This document shows, one piece after another, positions 6,024-14,065 of a DNA stretch of 14,738 nucleotides (within the stretch, counting starts at the first letter, position 1; each line of letters starts with the position of its first letter). The notes below the pieces were generated by a model. It was not told the origin of the DNA. It saw only the letters and a program-made list of their open reading frames with translations, and did no database searches. The stretch comes from Thioalkalivibrio sp. (lineage in GTDB: Bacteria; Pseudomonadota; Gammaproteobacteria; SpSt-1174), in contig DSBO01000084.1 of the NCBI GenBank assembly GCA_011046015.1, forward strand, positions 1-14,738, written 5' to 3'. A program made the position numbers and the translations under genes.

Positions 6024-7319
6024 TCATTGGTAAAACGGCGACCACGCGGGTTCGCGCACCTCGCCTTCCTCGAGCACCAGCAACTGGTGCACGTTGCCGT
6101 CCTCGCTCACGGCGGCCAGCACCCCCCGGTTACCCTCGCGGGTCGCGTAGATGATCATGCGGCCATTGGGGGCGAAGCTTGGTGATTCGTCCAGCCGGCC
6201 GCGGGTCAGGATCCGCGAGTAGCGGGTCTTGAGGTCCTGCACCGCGATACGGAACTGGTTGCCCTGTCCGCGCACCATCACCACCTTGTCGCCGGCGGGC
6301 GAGACCTCGGGGGCGGCATTGTAGCTGCCGTCGAAGCTCAGGCGCGTGGCGCGTCCGCCGCGCACGGACACCTGGTAGAGCTGCGGCCCGCCGCTGCGGT
6401 CCGAGGTGAACACGATGTGCTGGCCATCGGGCGTCCACGACGGCTCGGTGTCGATGCCGCGGTCGAAGGTCAGGCGCGTCAGGCGCCGGCTCGCCAGGTC
6501 CAGCACGTGGATCTCCGGATCACCGGTCTCCGACAGCGCCAGCGCGAGCTGGCGTCCGTCCGGCGACCAGGCGGGCGCACCGTTGATGCCCGGCCGGTCC
6601 GATACCTTCTCGCGCTCGCCCGTGGCCACGTCCTGAACGTAGATCGCCGAGCGGTTACCTTCGAAGGACACGTAGGCGATGCGCCGGCCGTCCGGCGACC
6701 AGGCCGGTGACATCAGCGGGCGCGACGAGCGCCGGATCACGCGCGGGTTGAACCCGTCGGCATCGGCCACCTGCAGCAGGAACTCCCGCTTGCCACCGCT
6801 ATCCTGGGTGGTGACGTAGGCCACCCGTGTATTGAAGGCGCCGCGCTCACCGATCAGCGTCTCGTAGACATAGTCGCTGATCTGGTGTGCCGCGCGCCGC
6901 AGGTCCTGCTGGCGCGCAGGGATGCTGTAGCCTGTGAGCTGCCGCCCCTGCAGCACGTTGAAGAGCTGGAACTGCACGGTGTAGCGCCCGTCTGCCGTTT
7001 CGGTCACCCGACCGACCACCACGTGGTCGATCCCCTGCTTGCGCCAGCGAGCGAAATCGATCTCCTGCCCGTGCGTGGGCCGCTGCGCGAAGACAGTCGC
7101 CGCCAGTGGCTTGAACTGCCCCGAACGCGCCAGATCCGCCTCGACGATCGCCGAGATGTTCTCGGGCGCCGCCTGCGTCTTGCCCTGGAATCCGAAGGGC
7201 ACGATGGCGATGGGCAGGGCGCTCTCCACACCCTGGGTGATGCGAATCTCGAGTTTCGCCTGGGCGCTGCCGGCCATCGCGAGCAGTCCGATCAGTAGAA
7301 CAAAGGCCAGTTTTTTCAT
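6024..7319 (-). CDS. tolB: Tol-Pal system periplasmic beta-propeller protein TolB
   Basis: 431 aa, close to the E. coli length. Soluble periplasmic protein that passes TolA force to Pal. A signal peptide of about 21 residues ends in AQA. The following KLEIRITQGVES matches the N-terminal TolA-binding strand of the family. The alpha/beta domain continues to about 165. The rest is a beta-propeller with repeated signatures such as PAWSPDGRRIAYVS, APAWSPDGRQLAL, EPSWTPDGQHIVF, a weaker PEVSPAGDKVVMV and PSFAPNGRMIIYA, closing with EPAWSPFYQ. The start ATG overlaps the tolA stop in an ATGA (7316-7319). Confidence 0.97.
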   Translation of the reverse strand: MKKLAFVLLIGLLAMAGSAQAKLEIRITQGVESALPIAIVPFGFQGKTQAAPENISAIVEADLARSGQFKPLAATVFAQRPTHGQEIDFARWRKQGIDHVVVGRVTETADGRYTVQFQLFNVLQGRQLTGYSIPARQQDLRRAAHQISDYVYETLIGERGAFNTRVAYVTTQDSGGKREFLLQVADADGFNPRVIRRSSRPLMSPAWSPDGRRIAYVSFEGNRSAIYVQDVATGEREKVSDRPGINGAPAWSPDGRQLALALSETGDPEIHVLDLASRRLTRLTFDRGIDTEPSWTPDGQHIVFTSDRSGGPQLYQVSVRGGRATRLSFDGSYNAAPEVSPAGDKVVMVRGQGNQFRIAVQDLKTRYSRILTRGRLDESPSFAPNGRMIIYATREGNRGVLAAVSEDGNVHQLLVLEEGEVREPAWSPFYQ

Positions 7320-8209
7320 CGTTGGTCCGGATCGAATTCGATTTCAAGTTCGGCGTCGAACAGTTCCTCGCGCGGCGGTGCCGGCAGGGGATCGGAACGC
7401 CACACGGCATCCAGCACCGAGCGGCAGAAGGCATCGTTGCCCTCGCAACGCAGCATCTTCACGTCCGTGATGAAGCCACCGCGCGCCTGGCGCACCAGCA
7501 GGCGCGCCCGCTGGTTGTTCTGCGCGCCGATCGGCCGTTCCCAGTTGCCCTGGATACGGGCCACGATCGCCGCCAGGTACTCGTCGCGCAGCGAGGCGAG
7601 CTGGGCATTAAGCCGGGCCTGGGCCTCGGCCTCCTGGCGCCGACGCGCCGCCTCCTGCAGGGCGGCCTCCTCGGCCGCCAGCGCCGCCGCCATGCGTTCC
7701 TGCTCGGCCTTGCGCTCGGCCTCGGCGCGACGCTGCGCCTCCAGCTCCTGCTGGCGTTTCAGCTCGGCCTGGCGCTTGGCCTCGGCCTCTGCCCGCGCCT
7801 TCTCCTGACGGGCCTTTTCTTCCGCCGCGCGCTGGGCTTCCGCCGCCCGTTTGGCCTCGGCTTCGCGCTTCGCCTGGGCCTCTCGCCGGGCCTGTTCCTG
7901 ACGCGCCTGCTCCTCGGCGGCCCGTTTGGCCTCGGCCGCGCGGCGTTGCTGCGCCTCGGCCTCCTGGCGCCGCCGTTCCTCGACGGCCGCGGCCTCACGC
8001 CGCTTCGCCGTCTCGATGCGCTCCAGGGCGGCGTCGTATTCGGCGCCGCTGATGGCCACCGCCTCGACGATCTGCGGCTGGGCCGGCGTGGGTCGACCCA
8101 CCGTCGGCGTCTTGAAATCGAAGGCGACCAGCAGCAGCGCAACCCCCATCACATGCAGCGAGATAGCGATGGCCAGCGCCGAGGGTTGATTGCGAATATC
8201 CTGCCACAT
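7316..8209 (-). CDS. tolA: Tol-Pal system inner-membrane-spanning protein TolA
   Basis: 297 aa. Energised by TolQR, it reaches across the periplasm to TolB and Pal. Domain I is one membrane span at about 11-30. H19 in the span fits the conserved TolA histidine, but the serine four residues before it in E. coli is alanine here (A15), with a serine at 17 instead. Domain II (about 60-205) is a long helix made almost only of Ala, Glu, Arg, Lys and Gln. Domain III (206-297) is the globular C terminus with a probable disulfide, C255 and C262 (LRCEGNDAFC). The ATG at 8209 (MWQDIRNQP) is preferred over one at 8227: it fits the family's N terminus and has AGGGG nearby. Shorter than E. coli TolA (421 aa), mainly through a shorter helix. 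Confidence 0.95.
   Translation of the reverse strand: MWQDIRNQPSALAIAISLHVMGVALLLVAFDFKTPTVGRPTPAQPQIVEAVAISGAEYDAALERIETAKRREAAAVEERRRQEAEAQQRRAAEAKRAAEEQARQEQARREAQAKREAEAKRAAEAQRAAEEKARQEKARAEAEAKRQAELKRQQELEAQRRAEAERKAEQERMAAALAAEEAALQEAARRRQEAEAQARLNAQLASLRDEYLAAIVARIQGNWERPIGAQNNQRARLLVRQARGGFITDVKMLRCEGNDAFCRSVLDAVWRSDPLPAPPREELFDAELEIEFDPDQR
7595..8026 (-). repeat. Low-complexity coding repeat of TolA domain II
   Basis: A run of degenerate short units rich in GCC, GAG, CGC and AAG codons (for example AEAKRAAEEQARQ and AEAQRAAEEKARQ, which resemble each other closely). It encodes the TolA helix. Such stretches vary in length between strains by slippage or recombination. Confidence 0.7.
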
Positions 8210-8216
8210 CGCGCCC

Positions 8217-8642
8217 CTACCGCGCATCGTCGGGCGGCGGGTCGGTGATCAACCCGACCTTGTCGAGCCCCGCCTGCTGCATGATCACCATGGCCTCGAC
8301 CACGCGCTGGTATTCCACGTGGCGATCGCCGCGCACGTAGGCGGGCGTCTGCGGGTTCTGCGCCAGCCGCGCCTGCACCGTCTCGGCAAGCTCGTCCGGC
8401 GCCAGGCGCCTGCCGCCCTCAACGAAAAACTGCCCGTTGCGATCCACCACGACCACCAACGCCTCGGGCAGCTCGGAGTCAGCGGCCATCGCCCTGGCCG
8501 CCGCCTGCGGCAGGTCGACGTCCACGCCGGTCTGCAGCAGCGGAGCGGTGACCATGAAGATCACCAGCAGTACCAGCATCACGTCGATGTAGGGCACGAC
8601 GTTGATCTGGGACATCGGGCGGCGGCGGTTGGGACGGGCCAT
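8217..8642 (-). CDS. tolR: Tol-Pal system proton-channel subunit TolR
   Basis: 141 aa, ExbD/TolR family. Works with TolQ to use the proton motive force to drive TolA. A short basic cytoplasmic start (MARPNRRRPMSQINVVPYID) leads into one membrane span at about 19-38. D20 at its start matches the essential aspartate of the family (D23 in E. coli). The periplasmic domain follows (about 40-141). The start is 9 bases after the tolQ stop. No strong ribosome binding site is visible, so translational coupling is likely. The stop lies 7 bases before the tolA start. Confidence 0.96.
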   Translation of the reverse strand: MARPNRRRPMSQINVVPYIDVMLVLLVIFMVTAPLLQTGVDVDLPQAAARAMAADSELPEALVVVVDRNGQFFVEGGRRLAPDELAETVQARLAQNPQTPAYVRGDRHVEYQRVVEAMVIMQQAGLDKVGLITDPPPDDAR

Positions 8643-8651
8643 GGCGATGAC

Positions 8652-9341
8652 TCAGACCGTTGCCGCCGGGCTGTCCGGCTGGTGCGCGTGCGCCTGGCGC
8701 TGCAGCAGCGTGGTGAATTCCTCCAGGAAGTTGTCGTAGCGGTTCACAAGGCGTTCCACGTCGTCGGCATAGCGGTTGTAGGCGACCACGGCCGGGATCG
8801 CCGCCACCAGACCGATGGCGGTGGCGATCAGCGCCTCCGCGATACCCGGCGCGACCGCGGAGAGCGTGGCCTGGGTGGCGCCGGACAGCGCCATGAAGGA
8901 GTTCATGATGCCCCACACGGTGCCGAACAGCCCGACGTAGGGGCTGGTGGAACCGACGGTGGCGAGAAACGAGAGGTAGGTCTCCAGCGCATCGACCTCG
9001 CGCGACATGGCGACGCGCATGGAGCGGTGGACGTTGTCCGAGATCGCCATGGGGGTCAGGCGCTGCTGCTTGTGCAGCCGGGCGTACTCGCGAAAGCCGG
9101 AGACAAAGATCTGCTCGATCGCCGAGGCATCGTCCTTCTTTTTCGTCTGCTCGAAGAGCTGACCGAGATCGATACCCGACCAGAAGCGATCTTCGAAGGT
9201 CTCGGCCGACTCGCGCGCCGCACGCAGCACGCGCCACTTGATGACGATCACCGTCCAGGAGAGGACGGAGGCGAGCGCCAGCACCAGCATCACCAGCTGC
9301 ACCACCAGACTGGCGTCGCCGATCAATCCAAACACCGACAT
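8652..9341 (-). CDS. tolQ: Tol-Pal system proton-channel subunit TolQ
   Basis: 229 aa (E. coli 230), MotA/TolQ/ExbB family. Three membrane spans are visible at about 12-34, 130-152 and 166-188, the arrangement of the family. Polar residues T141 (GLFGTVWG) and T174 (LIATAIGL) in spans two and three match the threonines that line the ion path in known members. The ATG at 9341 is one base after the ybgC stop (TGAAATG); upstream in-frame starts would add an Arg-rich extension inside ybgC and are rejected. It heads the tolQRAB-pal set. Confidence 0.96.
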   Translation of the reverse strand: MSVFGLIGDASLVVQLVMLVLALASVLSWTVIVIKWRVLRAARESAETFEDRFWSGIDLGQLFEQTKKKDDASAIEQIFVSGFREYARLHKQQRLTPMAISDNVHRSMRVAMSREVDALETYLSFLATVGSTSPYVGLFGTVWGIMNSFMALSGATQATLSAVAPGIAEALIATAIGLVAAIPAVVAYNRYADDVERLVNRYDNFLEEFTTLLQRQAHAHQPDSPAATV

Positions 9342-9342
9342 T

Positions 9343-9753
9343 TCAGTCGTCACGTGACAGGGCCTCCAGCAATGCCTGCGGCATGGGTTTGGGACGGAAC
9401 GTGGTCGCGTCCAGCGACGCAATCTTGATCGTGCCGCGGGTCAAAAGTTCTGCGCCATCTCCACGTAATACCTGCTGATCGAACACCACACTCGCGCGTC
9501 CCGCGGACTGCAGCGTCGAGCGCACGATCAGGCCGTCATTGAAGCGGGCCGGCTGCCGATAATCCACCGTGGCCGATCGCACCGCGAAGATCACGCCGGC
9601 ATCACGGATCAGTGCATCCTGCTCGAAACCGAGCGCGCGCAGCCATTCGGTGCGCGCGCGCTCCATGAATTTCAGATAATTGGCGTAGTAGACGACGCCC
9701 CCCGAATCCGTGTCCTCGTAGTAAACGCGTACTGGCCAGTCGAATGTCTGCAC
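9343..9753 (-). CDS. ybgC: Tol-Pal associated acyl-CoA thioesterase YbgC
   Basis: 136 aa hotdog-fold thioesterase of the 4-hydroxybenzoyl-CoA thioesterase family. The active-site segment YYEDTDSGGVVYYANY is at 11-26, with D16 matching the catalytic Asp of E. coli YbgC (D18). Substrate is acyl-CoA or acyl-carrier protein in known members, with a suggested link to phospholipid metabolism. The start codon is GTG at 9753, supported by AAGGA six bases upstream and by alignment with the E. coli N terminus. It is the usual first gene of the tol-pal cluster. The 59 bases before it, after ruvB, hold no convincing promoter. Confidence 0.95.
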   Translation of the reverse strand: MQTFDWPVRVYYEDTDSGGVVYYANYLKFMERARTEWLRALGFEQDALIRDAGVIFAVRSATVDYRQPARFNDGLIVRSTLQSAGRASVVFDQQVLRGDGAELLTRGTIKIASLDATTFRPKPMPQALLEALSRDD

Positions 9754-9759
9754 GAGGTG

Positions 9760-9764
9760 TCCTT
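9760..9764 (-). promoter_or_regulatory. Ribosome binding site supporting the GTG start of ybgC
   Basis: AAGGA on the minus strand lies six bases before the GTG at 9753. No in-frame ATG precedes the conserved YEDTD motif, so this site supports the GTG. Confidence 0.65.
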
Positions 9765-9812
9765 AATGGGAGCCAAGATTAAGGTGAAAGTTTCCCACCG
9801 AATGAGAACACG

Positions 9813-10870
<1,058 letters not shown>

Positions 10871-10874
<4 letters not shown>

Positions 10875-11485
10875 TTCACACTGGCCTTCAGGGCATCACG
10901 GATGATGTCCTCGCAGCAACGGTCGCCGTGCTCGACACGGCTGACCATACGGCTGGCCTCCTGTGGCTTGTAGCCGAGCGCAATCAGCGCCTGCACGGCC
11001 TCCTCCACGGCATCGGCCGGCAGGACCGCGGCAGGCGCCGCGCCGCCGGTGACCGGTGGCAGACCTTCGCCGGCATCCACCGACTTCTCCACCCGGTCGC
11101 GCATCTCCACGATCAGGCGCTCGGCGGTCTTCTTGCCGATGCCGGGCAGGCGCGTGAGTGCGGCGGCGTCGTTCATCATCACGCAGCGGCGGAACTCGGC
11201 GGCGTTCATGCCCGAGAGGATGGCCAGCGCCATCTTCGCCCCCACGCCGTTGACCTTGAGCAGGGCTCGGAACATCTCGCGCTCGCCCTCACTGGCGAAG
11301 GCATAGAGGATGTGCGCGTCCTCGCGTACCAGCAGGTGGGTGAAGAGCGTGGTGGCGCTGCCCGTCTCGGGCAGGCCGTAGAAGGTGGACATGGGCGCCT
11401 CCAGCTCGTAGCCGACGCCGTTGACGTCGAGCAGGAGCTGCGGCGGGCGCTTGTAGACTATCTCGCCGCGCAGGCGTCCGATCAT
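10871..11485 (-). CDS. ruvA: Holliday junction binding protein RuvA
   Basis: 204 aa (E. coli 203). Tetramer that holds the four-way junction and loads RuvB. An OB-fold domain (1-62) carries the acidic pin E55, D56 (VREDAH). Two helix-hairpin-helix motifs follow at 78-90 (VNGVGAKMALAIL) and 113-125 (LPGIGKKTAERLI). A flexible Gly/Ala/Pro linker is at about 138-157, and the RuvB-binding C-terminal domain is at 158-204 (ALIALGYKPQEASR). The ATG at 11485 overlaps the ruvC stop in an ATGA; the frame is open further upstream but that extension is out-of-frame ruvC sequence, rich in Arg and Gly. Confidence 0.97.
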
Positions 11486-12000
11486 CGTCTTCTCCCCGAA
11501 AGGGCCGGCACGCGGGCCAGCGTGGAGCCGGTGTGGGCATGGCACAGGGCCACGGCCAGGGCATCGGCGGTGTCGGCCTGCAGCGGGCCCTTGAGCCCCA
11601 GCAGCATGCGCACCATGTGCTGAACCTGGGCCTTGTCCGCCCCGCCGGTGCCGACGATGGCGAGCTTGACCTCGGTGGGCGTGTACTCGGCCACCGTGAG
11701 TGCGTGGCTGACGCCGGCGCAAATGGCCGCACCACGCGCCTGGCCCAGCTTGAGGGCGGAACTGGCGTTCTTGGACACGAACACGTTCTCGATGGCCATC
11801 TCCATGGCGCCCTCGCCCGTCATGTGTTCGCCGAGCACCGCCCCCACCTCGTGGAAGATCATCCCCAGCCGCTCGGGCAGCGTGTCCCCGGTGACGCGGA
11901 TACAGCCGCTGGCGACATGCCGGCTGCGACGCCCGTTGCTGTCGATGATGCCGTAGCCCGTGATGCGCGAGCCCGGATCGATGCCCAGTATGCGGATCAT
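11482..12000 (-). CDS. ruvC: Holliday junction endonuclease RuvC
   Basis: 172 aa resolvase that cuts the junction symmetrically. The four acidic catalytic residues are present: D8 (LGIDPGSRITGYG), E71 (AIENVFVSKN), D143 and D146 (ADTADALA). Length equals the usual value. The order ruvC, ruvA, ruvB with ATGA overlaps indicates one operon whose products act as a complex on the same DNA structure. Spacing to yebC upstream is 32 bases. The ribosome binding site is weak. Confidence 0.97.
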   Translation of the reverse strand: MIRILGIDPGSRITGYGIIDSNGRRSRHVASGCIRVTGDTLPERLGMIFHEVGAVLGEHMTGEGAMEMAIENVFVSKNASSALKLGQARGAAICAGVSHALTVAEYTPTEVKLAIVGTGGADKAQVQHMVRMLLGLKGPLQADTADALAVALCHAHTGSTLARVPALSGRRR

Positions 12001-12032
12001 GTCATCGCCGCACGGCTGCTGCCCCGACGGGA

Positions 12033-12791
12033 CTAGCCGTTGGCCGCCTCGTCGAAGACCTCGTCCGGGAAGTCGGCGTTGGTGTAGACCTCCTGCACGT
12101 CGTCCAGGTCTTCCAGCACGTCGATCATGCGCATCACCTTCTCGGCGGTCTCCAGGTCCATGGGCGAGAGCGTGTCGGCGCGCATGGTGACCTCGGCGTT
12201 GTCCGGTGCGAGGCCCGCCGCCTCGATGGCGGCCTTCACCTCGGCATAGGTCTCGGGAGTCGTGAGCACGTCGATGGAGCCGTCGTCGTTGTTGACGATG
12301 TCCTCGGCGCCCGCCTCCAGCGCGACCTCCATGATGCGGTCCTCATCGGCACCGGGAGCGAAGCTGATGATGCCGGTCTTGTTGAACATGTAGGCCACCG
12401 AGCCGTCGGTGCCGAGATTGCCGCCGGCCTTGGTGAAGGCGTGGCGCACCTCGGAGACGGTGCGGTTGCGGTTGTCGGTGAGGCAGTCGACCATCACGGC
12501 CACGCCGGAGGGGCCGTAGCCCTCGTAGCGGACCTCTTCGTAGATGATGTCCTCGTCGAGCTCACCCGAGCCGCGCTTGGCGGCCTTCTCGATGGTGTCC
12601 TTGGGCATGTTGGCGCCCAGCGCACGGTCCCAGGCCAGCCGCAGGCGCGGATGGGCGTTGGGGTCGGAGGTCTTGCCCTCGCGCGCGGCCACGGTGATCT
12701 CGCGGATCAGCTTGGTCCAGATCTTGCCGCGCTTCTTGTCGTTGGCCGCCTTCTTGTGCTTGATGTTGGCCCATTTACTGTGTCCAGCCAT
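12033..12791 (-). CDS. yebC: YebC/PmpR family protein
   Basis: 252 aa, recognised from its first residues MAGHSKWANIKHKKAAND, a hallmark of the family, and from the conserved central segment YEGYGPSGVAVMVDCLTDNRNRT. Members have been described as transcription regulators, and more recently some as ribosome-associated translation factors, so the role here is open. The acidic C-terminal region (EDLDDVQEVYTNADF) is typical. The start ATG at 12791 has GAGAGTGAG shortly upstream. The yebC-ruvCAB order is common in gammaproteobacteria; this is the first gene of the long run to queC. Confidence 0.95.
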   Translation of the reverse strand: MAGHSKWANIKHKKAANDKKRGKIWTKLIREITVAAREGKTSDPNAHPRLRLAWDRALGANMPKDTIEKAAKRGSGELDEDIIYEEVRYEGYGPSGVAVMVDCLTDNRNRTVSEVRHAFTKAGGNLGTDGSVAYMFNKTGIISFAPGADEDRIMEVALEAGAEDIVNNDDGSIDVLTTPETYAEVKAAIEAAGLAPDNAEVTMRADTLSPMDLETAEKVMRMIDVLEDLDDVQEVYTNADFPDEVFDEAANG

Positions 12792-12821
12792 AACTCACTC
12801 TCGATCAGACAAACTTGCGCG

Positions 12822-12830
12822 ATTTTAACA
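12822..12830 (-). promoter_or_regulatory. Extended -10 promoter before yebC
   Basis: On the minus strand TGTTAAAAT fits an extended -10 (TGn followed by TAAAAT, 5 of 6 to TATAAT). No -35 match is seen at the usual distance, where the sequence is GC-rich. The expected start near 12815 gives a short leader of about 24 bases. It would drive yebC and probably the ruv genes. Confidence 0.5.
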
Positions 12831-12836
12831 TAGGGT

Positions 12837-12859
12837 GCCGGGGCTTAGCCGCCCCCGGC
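12837..12859 (-). other. GC-rich inverted repeat between the hydrolase gene and yebC
   Basis: GCCGGGG (12837-12843) and CCCCGGC (12853-12859) form a 7-bp stem that can be extended by one pair with a bulge. It begins right after the hydrolase stop codon and covers the place where a -35 box for yebC would lie. There is no T tract after it on the minus strand, so it is at best a non-canonical terminator or a protein site. Confidence 0.4.
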
Positions 12860-12860
12860 T

Positions 12861-13481
12861 TCAGAAACGGCCGCGATCGAGATAGGTACACACCGCCTCC
12901 GCCACCGGGCGGACGAACAGCATCTGGGTGTGGCTGTACGGTACCTCCAGATGGTGCCCGACCGCCGGGGAGAGCGTCTCGCGCACGCAGACCGTGCCGT
13001 CGTGGGGGCGCTCCAGACGGTTGAACACCAGCAGGCCGAATCCGATGCCGCGGTTGCCGGCGATCATGCCCAGCGGTCGCGCACCCTTCCAGCGCGGCAT
13101 GTCGCCCAAAAGCCCCCGCTGCACCGCGCGGCCCAGCAGGGGGCGCGCGGGGGCGAAGCGGTGGATCTTGCGCGCCAGGGAGGAGCCGTTCAGCGGCGTA
13201 CCCAGCAGCAGCACCCGCCCGGGACGCTGGTCGGGATAGCGGTCGAACAGGTGCATGAGCACGATGCCGCCCAGGCTATGGGCCACCAGGTGCACCACGT
13301 CGGCCTCGAGCCGCTCGAGGAAGGCCTGCAGGCGTGCGGCGTTCTGCTGCGGCGTGCGCAGCAGGCTGTGGTAGCTGAACTGGCGGCAGTCGTAGCCGCA
13401 GGCGCGCACCCGGTGGCGCAGCAGGGCCTGCTCCAGCCCGTTGACCCAGATCCCGTGGATGAAGACGACGACTTCCTTCAT
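12861..13481 (-). CDS. Alpha/beta hydrolase (lipase/esterase-like), function unknown
   Basis: 206 aa. An alpha/beta hydrolase fold is indicated by the start VVVFIHGIWVNG with an oxyanion-type HG (9-10), the nucleophile elbow VAHSLGG with S69, and suitably placed D161 (HDGTVCV) and H184 (SHTQML), a complete Ser-Asp-His triad. No signal peptide is visible, so it is probably cytoplasmic. It resembles small lipase or PGAP1-like esterases, but the substrate cannot be read from sequence. The ATG at 13481 is chosen because AAGG lies 8 bases upstream and the first strand begins there. It follows nudB by 10 bases, so the two are probably cotranscribed. It is not part of the classical aspS-nudB-yebC set of E. 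coli. Confidence 0.85.
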   Translation of the reverse strand: MKEVVVFIHGIWVNGLEQALLRHRVRACGYDCRQFSYHSLLRTPQQNAARLQAFLERLEADVVHLVAHSLGGIVLMHLFDRYPDQRPGRVLLLGTPLNGSSLARKIHRFAPARPLLGRAVQRGLLGDMPRWKGARPLGMIAGNRGIGFGLLVFNRLERPHDGTVCVRETLSPAVGHHLEVPYSHTQMLFVRPVAEAVCTYLDRGRF

Positions 13482-13491
13482 GCGCTGGCCT

Positions 13492-13959
13492 TCATGGTGT
13501 TTGCGATGCGCCCTCGTCGCTGCCGGGCGGGACGAAGGCGAGTATGGCCTCCCGGTTGGTCCAGGAGAACACGCGTGCGGCGGCGGCCTGGCGAGGCAGC
13601 CATTCACAGGCGTCGTGCTCGGCAGGATTGAGCCGGATCGCTGGATACCCGCTCACCGCGACGCGAAACACGGTCTCGGTGTTTTCGTCCGCCTCCGGCG
13701 CGTAGCGTGCCCGCCATTCGGGGCGGATGGCAAAGCGGTTGGTTCGCCCGCAGGGCTCGACCCGGAGGTCCAACCCCGTCTCCTCGAACAGCTCGCGGCG
13801 CGCAGCGGCCCCGGCCGCCTCGCCCCATTCCAGACTTCCCGTCACCGACTGCCAGAACCCCGCCGGCTGCACGCGGCGCAGCAACAGGACCTCGCCGCGG
13901 TCGTTGTAGACGACCACGAGGACAGATTCGGGGCGCTTGTGGGTGGCAGGCTCGGTCAC
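13492..13959 (-). CDS. nudB: Dihydroneopterin triphosphate diphosphatase NudB (Nudix)
   Basis: 155 aa. NudB removes diphosphate from dihydroneopterin triphosphate in folate synthesis. The Nudix box is complete at 41-63 (G, five residues, E, seven residues, REL, FEE, TGL) with metal ligands E59 and E60. The segments KRPESVLVV, FWQSVTGS, RYAP, NTET and SWTNREAI match NudB of E. coli closely, which separates it from other Nudix enzymes. The start is a GTG at 13959 with no visible Shine-Dalgarno; it is the only start codon in frame before the core. It follows aspS by 106 bases containing a strong hairpin. Confidence 0.93.
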   Translation of the reverse strand: MTEPATHKRPESVLVVVYNDRGEVLLLRRVQPAGFWQSVTGSLEWGEAAGAAARRELFEETGLDLRVEPCGRTNRFAIRPEWRARYAPEADENTETVFRVAVSGYPAIRLNPAEHDACEWLPRQAAAARVFSWTNREAILAFVPPGSDEGASQTP

Positions 13960-14014
13960 GGGCGCGGGAACACGGGATTTGCCCCCAGCTTATCAGGTCC
14001 TGGCCATCGGATGC

Positions 14015-14043
14015 GACGAGGGCCGCTCATGGCGGCCCTCGTC
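14015..14043 (-). other. Perfect 12-bp hairpin between aspS and nudB
   Basis: Arms GACGAGGGCCGC (14015-14026) and GCGGCCCTCGTC (14032-14043) pair without mismatch around a 5-base loop. It begins 22 bases after the aspS stop and ends 55 bases before nudB. Neither strand has a T tract after the stem, so it is not a standard intrinsic terminator. It may be a partial terminator, an mRNA 3' end stabiliser or a protein site. Confidence 0.6.
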
Positions 14044-14065
14044 ATGGCTTCGGCGTGGCCGGGGC

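Noticed and set aside
5968..6045. Longer Pal beginning inside tolB
   Set aside because: It would place the lipoprotein signal at residue 27 and beyond; the ATG at 5967 has a strong ribosome binding site and a normal lipobox position.
4347..6185. Open frame of 612 codons on the plus strand
   Set aside because: It lies antisense to queE, cpoB, pal and part of tolB, all with clear domains. Its product is a His/Arg/Pro-rich composition typical of the complement of GC-rich coding DNA.
7595..8026. Repeated short units that could suggest a CRISPR or tandem array
   Set aside because: The units have no constant length or unique spacers and are codons of the Ala/Glu/Arg/Lys helix of TolA.
7322..8248. 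Leu/Gly/Arg-rich open frame of 308 codons on the plus strand
   Set aside because: It is the complement of the TolA helix repeat, which explains its apparent regular pattern.
8190..9428. Open frame of 412 codons on the plus strand
   Set aside because: Antisense to tolR and tolQ, with His/Arg/Gly-rich composition and no recognisable domain.
9754..9812. Possible promoter between ruvB and ybgC
   Set aside because: AT-rich hexamers such as TTAATC occur, but I could not pair them with a -35 at suitable spacing.
11486..11722. N-terminal extension of ruvA to 283 codons
   Set aside because: The extra part lies inside ruvC in another frame and is Arg/Gly/His-rich; the ATG at 11485 gives the exact family length.
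13482..13607. N-terminal extension of the hydrolase (42 residues)
   Set aside because: It overlaps the end of nudB, has Pro/Arg-rich composition, and a ribosome binding site supports the ATG at 13481.
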